Shown: in pieces, positions 48,490 to 56,117 of the stretch | Layout of the letters: every line of letters begins with the position of its first letter | Position numbering within the stretch: position 1 is the first letter of the stretch | DNA from: JAHFJU01 sp964354865 | GTDB taxonomy: Bacteria > Patescibacteriota > Gracilibacteria > UBA1369 > UM-FILTER-53-11 | Assembly: GCA_964354865.1 (NCBI GenBank) | Contig: CAYHBN010000001.1 | Location: forward strand, 1-64,000 | DNA: 64,000 nucleotides | Direction of reading: 5' to 3' | Program-made: the position numbers and the translations under genes | Notes under the pieces: model-generated | The model's input: the letters and a program-made list of their open reading frames with translations, nothing else | What the model was told of the DNA's origin: nothing | The model's database searches: none

Positions 48490-50712
48490 TTAAAATCCTC
48501 CGCCCGGTGCGGTTATATAATCTGTACCGCTCACGTCTTTAAATTCTTGTGGAGAGATAATTGGCACAATACCTGTTCTGCCACTCGTCGGAATCGGCGA
48601 ACTCGATGAACGAATTGGTGCGCCTGAATCTTGTACGGGAACAATAAGTTCTAGGTCTGAACCCGCTACATCGTAAATTTTAAGACCAGAAATGAGCGGC
48701 TCTTGATTTAACTCAAGATCACGAATACGACGCTCGAAACGAGGAAGCGCATTGGTATATAAGGTTTGTAATCGTTGCAATGCCCGATAGCGCGCTTTAA
48801 GCGTAACGACTTGCTGAGCGGTGCGCGTAAAATCAGACAATAATCCTTCAGCGACTTGACCGTTAAGTGCCGTCATTTGTGCAAAAAATGCGGTTTCTGT
48901 CGTCGTTTGTTGAGCGGTACGTTTTGTTAGCTCACTATTTGTAATGTCGATTTCTTGCTGCACATCTCCAAGCGTTTCATTCGCCTCTTTATATAACTGA
49001 TTCATAAGTAATAACTGTGACTTTAAACGTGCACGACGATCGGTCGATTGATTCAGAAGTTTATTTATATCTACTTGGTATGCATTTTCTAAAAGTTTGA
49101 ACTGCGTAATATATTTAGCAAAAGGAGTGACCGCACGTGCTGCTTCTCCAATTGCAATACCAGCCTGAACGCCAATATCGGTAATATAAATTGGTTCAGC
49201 CGCAATTCCCTGACCCACTTGTACTGATCCAGCGATACCACTATCAATAGTATTTTCAGTCGGTTGTTTTGGGACTGGTCTAGGCGTTTGTTCAGTTTGT
49301 GAATTAGAACCACCGAGTCCTACCTTTTGTAATATAACTCCGCCATACGAAACCCATGCCAAATGAATGGCATACACAAGCCCAATAAAGACTGCGATGT
49401 ATATAATGAGTCTCACTATTTTTGCAGGAGTAATACCAAGTTCATTAATAAGTTCTTTAACCTGCGCAATAAATCCTTCTCCGTCATCTATACTTGGAAC
49501 ATCTTCTTTTTTCTTAATACTACTTAACAAATCGGCCGCCGCTAAAGCGGATGCATCGTCATCTTCTTCAATAAATTCTGCTTCGATAGCTTCTTGTTTA
49601 TCAATTTTCTTCACAGGCTCTGGCCGTGCTGGCATCGGTGCCGGTGCAGGCCGTGGAGCCTGCGGCGCAGGAGCCTGTACTGGTTGAACAGGACGTGGGG
49701 GAGCCGGAGCAACAGGCGGCGTTTGAGGACGAGGCGGCTGTGGAGCAACTGGCGTTGGTGCTTGTGGTCGTGGTGGTTCGACAGAACCACTTGCCGGGTA
49801 CCCGCTTTGCGGACGCGGTGGTACCGGAACCGACGGAGTCGGCACAACGGGAGCTGGACGCGGTGGCTGAGGTACTGGTGGAGCTGGTTGAAAAACAGGC
49901 TGTGCTGGTGCAACAGGCCGAGGCGGTTGAGGGGTAACAGGTGTTGATTGAACAGGACGAGGCGGCATAGGAGCTACTTGCGGCTGCGCGAGCACGGGCG
50001 CCTGGGGCGCAACCGGCGTTTGCGGCATTGGCCGCGGTGGTTGTGGGGCAACTGAAATGGGTGCAGCGCTTTGCGTCGGCGCAACCGGCATGTTTGGTTT
50101 TGGTGGAATCGGACCAGGAGGAGGTACGGGACGTGAAGTTGGTATCGGTGAAAGTGGCTGATGTGCTGTCGGCGTTGGCGCAATTGGTCTCGGCGGCAGT
50201 GGCGAAGGCGTCGGAGCAGAAACCGTTACGGGCGGATTTGGGGCCACTGGTCGTGGTGCTTGAGGCGCGAGAGTCGGCACAACAGGAACCGTTTGAAGTA
50301 TTGGTCTCGGCGGCAGTGGCGCTATCGGAGTTGGTGTTACCAGTGATGGTGCAATTTGCGGTGCAGTTGAAACTACCGGCAGCGGTTGCGGCGGTAATGG
50401 CACAGCAGCTGAAGGTGTAGCTACTACAAGAGCAGGTTCCGGTGCGGGTGTCGGCACAGCAACAACTGGTGCGGGCTTATCTAACTGCGCAGGTTTTACC
50501 TGCGGATTCGTCTCTCCAATTGCGATATCATCACTCGCCCACATTGAAAGCAGATCATCGACCGTATTTTCTTTTTTGGGCGATGGTTGTTGCGCTGATT
50601 GCGTTGTCGCTGGCACGATCGGTGTATTTATAGGCGCAGCCGTACCACCCGACGCAGTGGTCGAGTCACCCCCTGTTACCGCTCCTGTTTGTTGACTTTG
50701 TTCATCTGCCAT
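48490..50712 (-). CDS. Proline-rich PPRP-repeat membrane protein, 740 aa
   Basis: Residues 1-80 are polar with a short conserved-looking segment (TVDDLLSMWASDDIAIGE). Residues 80-365 are almost pure Pro/Ala/Val/Thr/Gln with at least ten PPRP motifs, a disordered or polyproline-helix region. Residues 370-430 are acidic and helical (EAEFIEEDDDASALAAADLL). One membrane helix follows at about 436-458, then 200 residues of helical coiled coil and a short C-terminal tail. The long polyproline tract would need EF-P for translation. This suggests a tethered inner-face scaffold with an outer coiled coil or the reverse; the function is unknown. Confidence 0.8.
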   Translation of the reverse strand: MADEQSQQTGAVTGGDSTTASGGTAAPINTPIVPATTQSAQQPSPKKENTVDDLLSMWASDDIAIGETNPQVKPAQLDKPAPVVAVPTPAPEPALVVATPSAAVPLPPQPLPVVSTAPQIAPSLVTPTPIAPLPPRPILQTVPVVPTLAPQAPRPVAPNPPVTVSAPTPSPLPPRPIAPTPTAHQPLSPIPTSRPVPPPGPIPPKPNMPVAPTQSAAPISVAPQPPRPMPQTPVAPQAPVLAQPQVAPMPPRPVQSTPVTPQPPRPVAPAQPVFQPAPPVPQPPRPAPVVPTPSVPVPPRPQSGYPASGSVEPPRPQAPTPVAPQPPRPQTPPVAPAPPRPVQPVQAPAPQAPRPAPAPMPARPEPVKKIDKQEAIEAEFIEEDDDASALAAADLLSSIKKKEDVPSIDDGEGFIAQVKELINELGITPAKIVRLIIYIAVFIGLVYAIHLAWVSYGGVILQKVGLGGSNSQTEQTPRPVPKQPTENTIDSGIAGSVQVGQGIAAEPIYITDIGVQAGIAIGEAARAVTPFAKYITQFKLLENAYQVDINKLLNQSTDRRARLKSQLLLMNQLYKEANETLGDVQQEIDITNSELTKRTAQQTTTETAFFAQMTALNGQVAEGLLSDFTRTAQQVVTLKARYRALQRLQTLYTNALPRFERRIRDLELNQEPLISGLKIYDVAGSDLELIVPVQDSGAPIRSSSSPIPTSGRTGIVPIISPQEFKDVSGTDYITAPGGGF

Positions 50713-50725
50713 AATTTATCTAGTT

Positions 50726-50734
50726 AGTATACCA
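50726..50734 (-). promoter_or_regulatory. Extended -10 promoter of the PPRP-repeat gene
   Basis: Minus strand TGG then TATACT (50731-50726), 13 bases before ATG 50712. Confidence 0.6.
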
Positions 50735-50760
50735 GAAATATGCATATTTTTCGAGGGGAT

Positions 50761-50814
50761 TTGACAACGTGTCAATCGATTACACTTGGCCTGCTTCATC
50801 ATGCTAATTACAAT
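50761..50814 (+). promoter_or_regulatory. hppA promoter region with inverted repeat
   Basis: TTGACA-ACG-TGTCAA (50761-50775) is a perfect inverted repeat. A likely promoter follows: TTGGCC (50786-50791), 17 bases, TACAAT (50809-50814). The repeat just upstream of the -35 may be an activator or repressor site. Confidence 0.5.
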
Positions 50815-50865
50815 GTTTTGCCGAGCTACCCATCAATAATCATTAATCTTTATAACAATCTGTCT

Positions 50866-52923
50866 ATGATTACCTACTTAGCAATTGGTGCTGCAGTCGT
50901 TTCTCTCGTTTACGCGATTATCCTCTCTGTTTTGACCTTAAAGAACTCAAAGGGTTCTGCAAAAATGGTAGAAATCGCCTCATATATTCAAGAAGGTGCT
51001 CAAGCGTACCTTGGCCGACAATCAAAAGCAATTGCGGTCGTGGCATTAGTAATCTTTGTTGTACTTCTACTCGCCTTTAAAACGAATGGCATGTTACTCG
51101 CCGGCGGATTTTTAATTGGTGCCTTTTTCTCAGGACTTGCTGGCTATATTGGTATGTCTATTTCGGTTCGAGCAAACGTTCGAACTGCAGAGGCAGCTCA
51201 TAAAGGATTAGCAAAAGCGCTCAAGGTAGCATTTATGGGAGGTTCAGTTACAGGATTTTCTGTCGTTGGTCTCGCACTCCTTGGTGTAAGCAGCTTGTAC
51301 TTGGTATTTCAAAAAGTAAGCGGTCTTCCATTTAACGAAGTTCCACAACTCTTAATCGGATTTGGATTTGGCGCATCACTCGTTTCACTCTTCGCTCGTG
51401 TTGGTGGCGGTATCTTTACAAAAGCAGCAGACGTCGGTGCAGACTTAGTAGGAAAAGTTGAGGCAGGAATTCCAGAAGATGATCCTCGAAACCCAGCTGT
51501 AATTGCCGATAACGTTGGGGACAACGTCGGTGACTGTGCAGGTATGGGCGCTGATTTATTTGAGACATACGCCGTTACGTTAATTTCAGGAATGATTCTT
51601 GCCGCATCGGTTATCGGTACACAGACCTCAGTTGAATATCCTCTTGCACTCGGCATTATCGCTGTTTTTGCATCTATCATCGGTAGCTTTTTCGTTCGCC
51701 TCGGAAAAAAGAAGAACATCATGGGCGCTCTTTATAAAGGCATGATAGTAACAGGACTTGTCTCAGCAATCGGTTTCTATTTTGTCACTGATTACATGTT
51801 CAATGACATGTACATTTTCTTCGCATCACTCGTTGGACTCTTGGTTACTCTTCTCGTTACGGTCATTACTGAATACTACACATCGACTGAATACGGTCCG
51901 GTGAAAGAGGTTGCCGACGCAAGTGTCACTGGTGCTGCTACTAACATCATCGCTGGCTTGGCTGTTGGTCTTCGATCAACATTTGCTCCCGTTCTCGTTA
52001 TCGTTGGTGCAATCGTTGGTGCATATATGCTTGGTGCAAGTTCATCACTCGCAAACGGAATTTACGGTATTGCCGTAGCAGCAATCGCAATGCTCTCTAC
52101 AACGGGCATGGTGATCGCCGTTGACTCATATGGGCCTATTACTGACAATGCAGGAGGAATCGCCGAAATGTCACACCTTCCAAAAGAAGTTCGTGAGCAC
52201 ACCGACGCACTCGACGCTGTTGGCAATACAACAAAAGCTGTTACAAAAGGTTACGCAATCGCCTCTGCTGCACTCGCAGCGCTCGTTCTCTTTCAAGCAT
52301 ATACCGAAGAAATTAATAAAGCGTCACTTGAAACTCTTGGTGGCACGCTCATCTTCGACATTAGCAATCACTTAGTACTCGTTGGTCTTTTGATCGGTGG
52401 ACTTTTACCATTCGTCTTCTCTGCATCACTTATGACGGCGGTTGGTCGTGCTGCTCAGCAAGTTGTTGAAGAAGTTCGCCGCCAATTCCGTGAAATTAAA
52501 GGAATCATGGAGGGCAAGAACAAGCCAGAGTACGGCCGTTGTGTAGATATCGTTACAAAGGCAGCGCTAAAAGAAATGATATTCCCGGGCATTTTGGCCG
52601 TTACTGCGCCAATCGTTGTAGGTCTTATTTTTGGTCCGTTAGCACTTGGTGGATTACTCGTCGGTGTGATTATCTCTGGCCTTATGCTTGGTCTTCAAAT
52701 GTGTACTGGTGGTGCCGCATGGGATAATTCTAAGAAATATATTGAGGCTGGCAATCACGGAGGCAAAGGCTCAGACGCTCACAAGGCAGCAGTTGTTGGA
52801 GACACGGTTGGTGATCCATTCAAAGACACCGCTGGTCCAGCTCTCAACGCACTCATTAAAGTTATCAACACGGTTGCATTACTCGCTGGTACCTTTATTG
52901 CAAGCAACAGTCTTTTGGGATAA
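50866..52923 (+). CDS. hppA: Membrane-bound proton-pumping pyrophosphatase
   Basis: Start at ATG 50866 ([13 protein letters not shown]), because upstream codons overlap the promoter. 685 residues, about 16 membrane helices. The pyrophosphate-binding loop is [24 protein letters not shown], followed by [21 protein letters not shown]. At the cation-selectivity site the protein reads [10 protein letters not shown]; Lys instead of Ala here is the hallmark of K+-independent enzymes, usually H+ pumps. It uses PPi to build a membrane ion gradient, valuable in a cell with limited respiration. Confidence 0.96.
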   Translation: MITYLAIGAAVVSLVYAIILSVLTLKNSKGSAKMVEIASYIQEGAQAYLGRQSKAIAVVALVIFVVLLLAFKTNGMLLAGGFLIGAFFSGLAGYIGMSISVRANVRTAEAAHKGLAKALKVAFMGGSVTGFSVVGLALLGVSSLYLVFQKVSGLPFNEVPQLLIGFGFGASLVSLFARVGGGIFTKAADVGADLVGKVEAGIPEDDPRNPAVIADNVGDNVGDCAGMGADLFETYAVTLISGMILAASVIGTQTSVEYPLALGIIAVFASIIGSFFVRLGKKKNIMGALYKGMIVTGLVSAIGFYFVTDYMFNDMYIFFASLVGLLVTLLVTVITEYYTSTEYGPVKEVADASVTGAATNIIAGLAVGLRSTFAPVLVIVGAIVGAYMLGASSSLANGIYGIAVAAIAMLSTTGMVIAVDSYGPITDNAGGIAEMSHLPKEVREHTDALDAVGNTTKAVTKGYAIASAALAALVLFQAYTEEINKASLETLGGTLIFDISNHLVLVGLLIGGLLPFVFSASLMTAVGRAAQQVVEEVRRQFREIKGIMEGKNKPEYGRCVDIVTKAALKEMIFPGILAVTAPIVVGLIFGPLALGGLLVGVIISGLMLGLQMCTGGAAWDNSKKYIEAGNHGGKGSDAHKAAVVGDTVGDPFKDTAGPALNALIKVINTVALLAGTFIASNSLLG

Positions 52924-52951
52924 TTACGTAATTAACTCTTAGCCAAATTCG

Positions 52952-53254
52952 ATGAACGATCAAAATCAATTTATCTCTGCAATCCCTGGTGTGCGCGACA
53001 TGCGTTCACACCAGGGATTGGTTCAAGGTGCCGATAGCAGCCGCCCACTCAAAGCCACACTCACGGCACTCGATGGCAACTATGCCCTACTAGAACTTTC
53101 TGATTCTCATGAAGTTATTAAATGGCCCAAAACAAAAATCCCCGCCGAGGCAAAAATCGGAGACAGTTTGTTGCTCGAAGCCGTATCTCTTTCAAAGTTA
53201 AAAGAAGAAGAACTCGCACGAATGAGACAACTTCTTGAGGATTTGATAAATTAA
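52952..53254 (+). CDS. Small conserved-type protein, DUF3006-like
   Basis: 100 residues. The middle (KATLTALDGNYALLELSDSH and IPAEAKIGDSLLLEAVSL) resembles the small beta-barrel DUF3006 proteins, which carry a xGDxLxL end motif. The N-terminal 25 residues are polar, and the C-terminus is a short helix (LARMRQLLEDLIN). No transmembrane part. It lies 28 bases after hppA and 10 bases before the next gene. The family assignment is tentative. Confidence 0.6.
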   Translation: MNDQNQFISAIPGVRDMRSHQGLVQGADSSRPLKATLTALDGNYALLELSDSHEVIKWPKTKIPAEAKIGDSLLLEAVSLSKLKEEELARMRQLLEDLIN

Positions 53255-53264
53255 AAACTTTCAT

Positions 53265-53621
53265 ATGAAAAATTTAGCACCAAATATCACACGTGAACGT
53301 CTTGTTATAGAGGGTTTCTTTTCTATTAAGGTAGATGAAGAAGTTATTAAAGACTATTTCAATAAAATAACCTCCGAGCTCAGTTTAAGAATGTACGGAG
53401 AGCCAATCATCTTTTCACCAGGTGGAATGGGCAAAGAAGAAAATCAAGGCTATGACGCTTTTGTTCCGCTCATTGATTCAGGCATTTCACTGTATGTTTG
53501 GGGGAATCAGAAGTTTATGTCTGCCATTATTTATACGTGTAAGACTTTTGACCAAAAAAAAGCCATTCAAGTGACTAAGGATTTTTTTAATGTCGCAGAG
53601 ATTGAATCAATGTTCTTTTAG
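53265..53621 (+). CDS. S-adenosylmethionine decarboxylase-like protein
   Basis: 118 residues, the size of SpeH. By eye it follows the SpeH fold: N-terminal RERLVIEGFFSIKVDEEVIK, then FVPLIDSGISLYVW against the family ESHxSIHTW and IIYTCKTFDQKKAIQ against DxFTCG...DPWKA. The processing/pyruvoyl Ser and the later Cys are present, but the two His residues of ESHxxIH are Gly and Tyr, so classical decarboxylation is doubtful. It may be a diverged homologue or an inactive regulator. Downstream lies the 504-base non-coding region. Confidence 0.55.
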   Translation: MKNLAPNITRERLVIEGFFSIKVDEEVIKDYFNKITSELSLRMYGEPIIFSPGGMGKEENQGYDAFVPLIDSGISLYVWGNQKFMSAIIYTCKTFDQKKAIQVTKDFFNVAEIESMFF

Positions 53622-53694
53622 CTGAGTGTCACCGGGGACAGTTTTCGGTAGGACAATATTTGATAAAATATTTTTTCAGTGTTTAGTTTAGATT

Positions 53695-53730
53695 CCGTAC
53701 CGGTACGGTGAAAGTGTGCACGTGCACACT
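53695..53730. repeat. Two perfect palindromes
   Basis: CCGTACCGGTACGG (53695-53708) and AGTGTGCACGTGCACACT (53713-53730) lie five bases apart in the non-coding region after the SAMDC-like gene. Being perfect and loop-free, they fit DNA sites for symmetric proteins or cruciforms better than RNA hairpins. Confidence 0.6.
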
Positions 53731-53798
53731 AATCTCCCATGAAAAAGACAATTTGTAAAATTTGTTATATTAACTTGTTCCCGGGAAGACTTTTTTTA

Positions 53799-54060
53799 TT
53801 TAAAGGTTTTTGAGAGAAATGAACGCGGGGCTTTGTGACATGGGAGATATTTAGGAAAGTTTTTGGGGAAGGGGCGGGTGAGGGAAATAGTATAGCCACC
53901 ATTTTTTGGGATCACGTATCCCAAAAAATAGCGAAGCCCGTACATGTTAGGGCGAGCGACCTTGTGGCTATATTTCCCTCACCCGTCCCGAACCTAAAGA
54001 CTTTCCTAAAAACCTCGAACAAGGAACCGCGGCCATTCACTCTCAAATCCCCCGTTTAAA
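53799..54060. other. Large imperfect inverted repeat with two internal hairpins (candidate structured RNA or palindromic element)
   Basis: Left and right arms pair in order: TTTAAA 53799-53804 with 54055-54060; TTTGAGAG 53809-53816 with 54040-54047; CGCGG 53824-53828 with 54027-54031; TTTAGGAAAGT 53850-53860 with 54000-54010; GGGTGAGGGAAATA 53876-53889 and TATAGCCAC 53891-53899 with 53964-53985. The apex holds a perfect 12-bp hairpin (53901-53929) and a smaller one (GCCC 53936-53939 with GGGC 53950-53953). The result is a long stem ending in two branches. No open frame spans it. The rest of 53622-54125 holds the palindromes at 53695-53730, TTCCCGGGAA at 53778-53787 and the rplY terminator. 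Confidence 0.7.
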
Positions 54061-54064
54061 TATA

Positions 54065-54106
54065 GAAAAAAAATCCCCCGCACTCTTTTGAGATACGAGG
54101 GACTTT
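54065..54106 (-). terminator. Intrinsic terminator of rplY
   Basis: On the minus strand, CCCTCG...CTC pairs with GAG...CGGGGG (stem with a small internal loop, AAAA loop), then eight T residues (A-run at 54065-54072 on the plus strand). It lies 20 bases beyond the rplY stop. Confidence 0.75.
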
Positions 54107-54125
54107 AAGTTTATAACGAGGTCTA

Positions 54126-54782
54126 CTATTTCTTATCAGCGCCCTTCTCAGCAGCGGGAGCACCAGCAGCTGGAGCAGCAGCGGCACCTTCGGCAGGAGT
54201 AGCGGCAGCAGCTTTTGAAGCTTCAGCCTCAACCTTGATGTGGCTTGCGGTAACAACCGTGTCTTCCATCGCATCGAGAACAGTAATACCTGCAGGGAAT
54301 TTAATATCTTTAACGTGAACCGCAGTATGAAAGTCAACGATAAGTGAAATATCAACCTGAATTGAATGAACCAAATCTTTAGGCAAACACTTAATTTTAA
54401 GTTCATGTTTATGAACATCGAGAATACCACCAAGAGTTTTAATCGCAGGTGAAACACCGATGAACTCAACTTTAACTGAAGCGGTAACCATCTTATTCAT
54501 ATCGATTACTAAAAAATCAATATGTTGGTAAAAATCGCTTACCGGATCGTACGTTACCTCTTTAACAAGAACAGGATGCTCCTTGCCATTTACCTTGAGC
54601 TGCACAATCGTATTAGTACCGGCCTTAATATAGACCTTCCTAAATGACTGATAATCAACATCAAGCATTTCAGGCTTTGACCCAGCTCCATATACAACAG
54701 CAGGAACTCTGCCAGTTGCGCGGATAGCCTTTGCCTTAATTGTAGCACTGCGAACCGATGCGTCTAAAAGTAGATTTTCCAT
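54126..54782 (-). CDS. rplY: 50S ribosomal protein L25 (CTC form)
   Basis: 218 residues, the long TL5/CTC form. The N-terminal L25 domain (LDASVRSATIKAKAIRATGRVPAVVYGAG, residues 5-90) binds 5S rRNA. The C-terminal beta domain (about 95-180) is standard, and an Ala/Glu-rich tail of about 35 residues ends in KGADKK. A good promoter, TTGACT (54821-54816) and TAAAAT (54798-54793) with a 17-base spacer, precedes the ATG by 10 bases. ybaB is 45 bases upstream on the same strand. Confidence 0.95.
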   Translation of the reverse strand: MENLLLDASVRSATIKAKAIRATGRVPAVVYGAGSKPEMLDVDYQSFRKVYIKAGTNTIVQLKVNGKEHPVLVKEVTYDPVSDFYQHIDFLVIDMNKMVTASVKVEFIGVSPAIKTLGGILDVHKHELKIKCLPKDLVHSIQVDISLIVDFHTAVHVKDIKFPAGITVLDAMEDTVVTASHIKVEAEASKAAAATPAEGAAAAPAAGAPAAEKGADKK

Positions 54783-54827
54783 AAGCAGGAGGATTTTAGT
54801 GGAGGGTAGTCAGTAAGTCAAATCTTT

Positions 54828-55133
54828 TCACATTCCAAGTTGGCTAAATACTCCCTTCATGCGCTCTGAACCAATTTCCTGGGCTTTTTTAATACCTTTA
54901 TTCGTCGCTTTTGAGAAACTAACCTCAAGTTGCTTTTTTCCAGAATCAGTTGATTTTGCCTTTTCCCAGGCATCAGATGCAATCGACACCGCAATAATCT
55001 CTTGCTCACCTGTCACCGTAACCGTTATTCCCCCATCTTCAGCCTCAATATGGGTCTTTTTCAACTCCTCCTTAATGGCTTTAGCTTGTTTTTGAAGGTT
55101 ATACGCGTCTTTTGCTTTATCGAAAATTCCCAT
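54828..55133 (-). CDS. YbaB/EbfC nucleoid-associated protein
   Basis: 101 residues, typical for the family. An N-terminal helix (IFDKAKDAYNLQKQAKAIKEEL), then a small beta sheet (HIEAEDGGITVTVTGEQEIIAVSI) and a long C-terminal helix. As a dimer it binds DNA with low specificity. Usually it sits beside dnaX-recR, but here it is upstream of rplY. Confidence 0.85.
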   Translation of the reverse strand: MGIFDKAKDAYNLQKQAKAIKEELKKTHIEAEDGGITVTVTGEQEIIAVSIASDAWEKAKSTDSGKKQLEVSFSKATNKGIKKAQEIGSERMKGVFSQLGM

Positions 55134-55226
55134 AGAAAAGTGAAATTAAAAAATAGTTATAATAAGTTGAAGTGGGAACACTTTAATACCTTTTTGGTGC
55201 ACTGTAAAATAGCGCGAAGAGAAGCA

Positions 55227-55255
55227 TTGCCATATGTGCAATATTATTGTACAAT
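55227..55255 (+). promoter_or_regulatory. Promoter of the 55275 gene
   Basis: TTGCCA (55227-55232), 17-base spacer, TACAAT (55250-55255). Expected start near 55262, about 13 bases before ATG 55275; no Shine-Dalgarno sequence. Confidence 0.7.
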
Positions 55256-55274
55256 TAAAGATAACAAAATAATT

Positions 55275-56117
55275 ATGCGCATGAAAAAACTACATGCCTG
55301 TGTTGCCTGGATTCACCAGTATCGAATTGCGAACGGTTTAATTTCAGTACTCGTGTTGCTCACCTTTTTCGGTAATGCACTTGCGACACAAACTCTGTCA
55401 AAAAACGACTCCACAACTTCTCAACTTTCAACAATTGATACAAAATTCCTACTGAGAGATATTCAATTTGAAGCCCAACAGAGCAAACGTGATATTCAAC
55501 GAATAGATGATGAGTTTAGAAAAACGCTCACCGCAGTAAAAGATACACATTTTACCTGCAGCGCACTCTCTGATGTACTTTCAGAAAGGAATTCATTTGA
55601 ATTACTTGTAAAGACAAATGAAAAACTCACCGCAAACTCGACACGATCAGAAATACTCGTTGCATACCAATACTACGCACGAATTAGAGGATCAGCTGAG
55701 GCATTGGGCGTTCGATCACAACTCTACGGAGGAGAAAAAAATCCAGCGACGCAAAAACAAATTGCAGGCACCATAAATGAATTACAAGCGTGCCGATCTA
55801 TTGCAACGGTACTTAACAAAACGTGTGAGGTATATACGACAACTCTCGATGCAAGCAAAAATATGCCCAAAGAAAGCGCGAAACTCTATGCGAGCGCCGC
55901 AAGTGAGATTGAAAAACAATGTTTAAATCCAAATGAAATTCTTTCAAAAGCGAATCTAACGATTACAGATGTCTCACAGCAAAAACTTGCCGAGAAACTT
56001 TTTGGCTCATCGTCAGTCTCAAAAAAAATAAAGAGGATTAACCGAAAAACAGAGATACACTCTAAAATAGGAAATAGAAACACTCTCTTTACAATGCTGG
56101 AGTCTCTACTGGAGTAG
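55275..56117 (+). CDS. Hypothetical exported protein, 280 aa
   Basis: Start at ATG 55275 (or 55281), as the promoter lies directly upstream; the longer frame reaching back to 55002 overlaps ybaB and is not likely used. An N-terminal hydrophobic segment (about residues 18-38) with ALA-TQ afterwards looks like a signal peptide. The mature part is helical, with four cysteines (FTCSA, ACRSI, KTCEV, KQCLN) spaced to form two disulfides. I do not recognise the family. The last 29 bases overlap the FecR gene on the other strand. Confidence 0.75.
   Translation: MRMKKLHACVAWIHQYRIANGLISVLVLLTFFGNALATQTLSKNDSTTSQLSTIDTKFLLRDIQFEAQQSKRDIQRIDDEFRKTLTAVKDTHFTCSALSDVLSERNSFELLVKTNEKLTANSTRSEILVAYQYYARIRGSAEALGVRSQLYGGEKNPATQKQIAGTINELQACRSIATVLNKTCEVYTTTLDASKNMPKESAKLYASAASEIEKQCLNPNEILSKANLTITDVSQQKLAEKLFGSSSVSKKIKRINRKTEIHSKIGNRNTLFTMLESLLE

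Noticed and set aside
49594..50420. Several long frames opposite the proline-rich gene
   Set aside because: Low-complexity Pro codons keep the other frames open; the products are simple Arg/Trp or Val/Gln repeats.
52921..52934. Palindrome TAATTACGTAATTA at the hppA stop
   Set aside because: AT-rich, no loop and no T-run; it is not a convincing terminator and is short enough to arise by chance.
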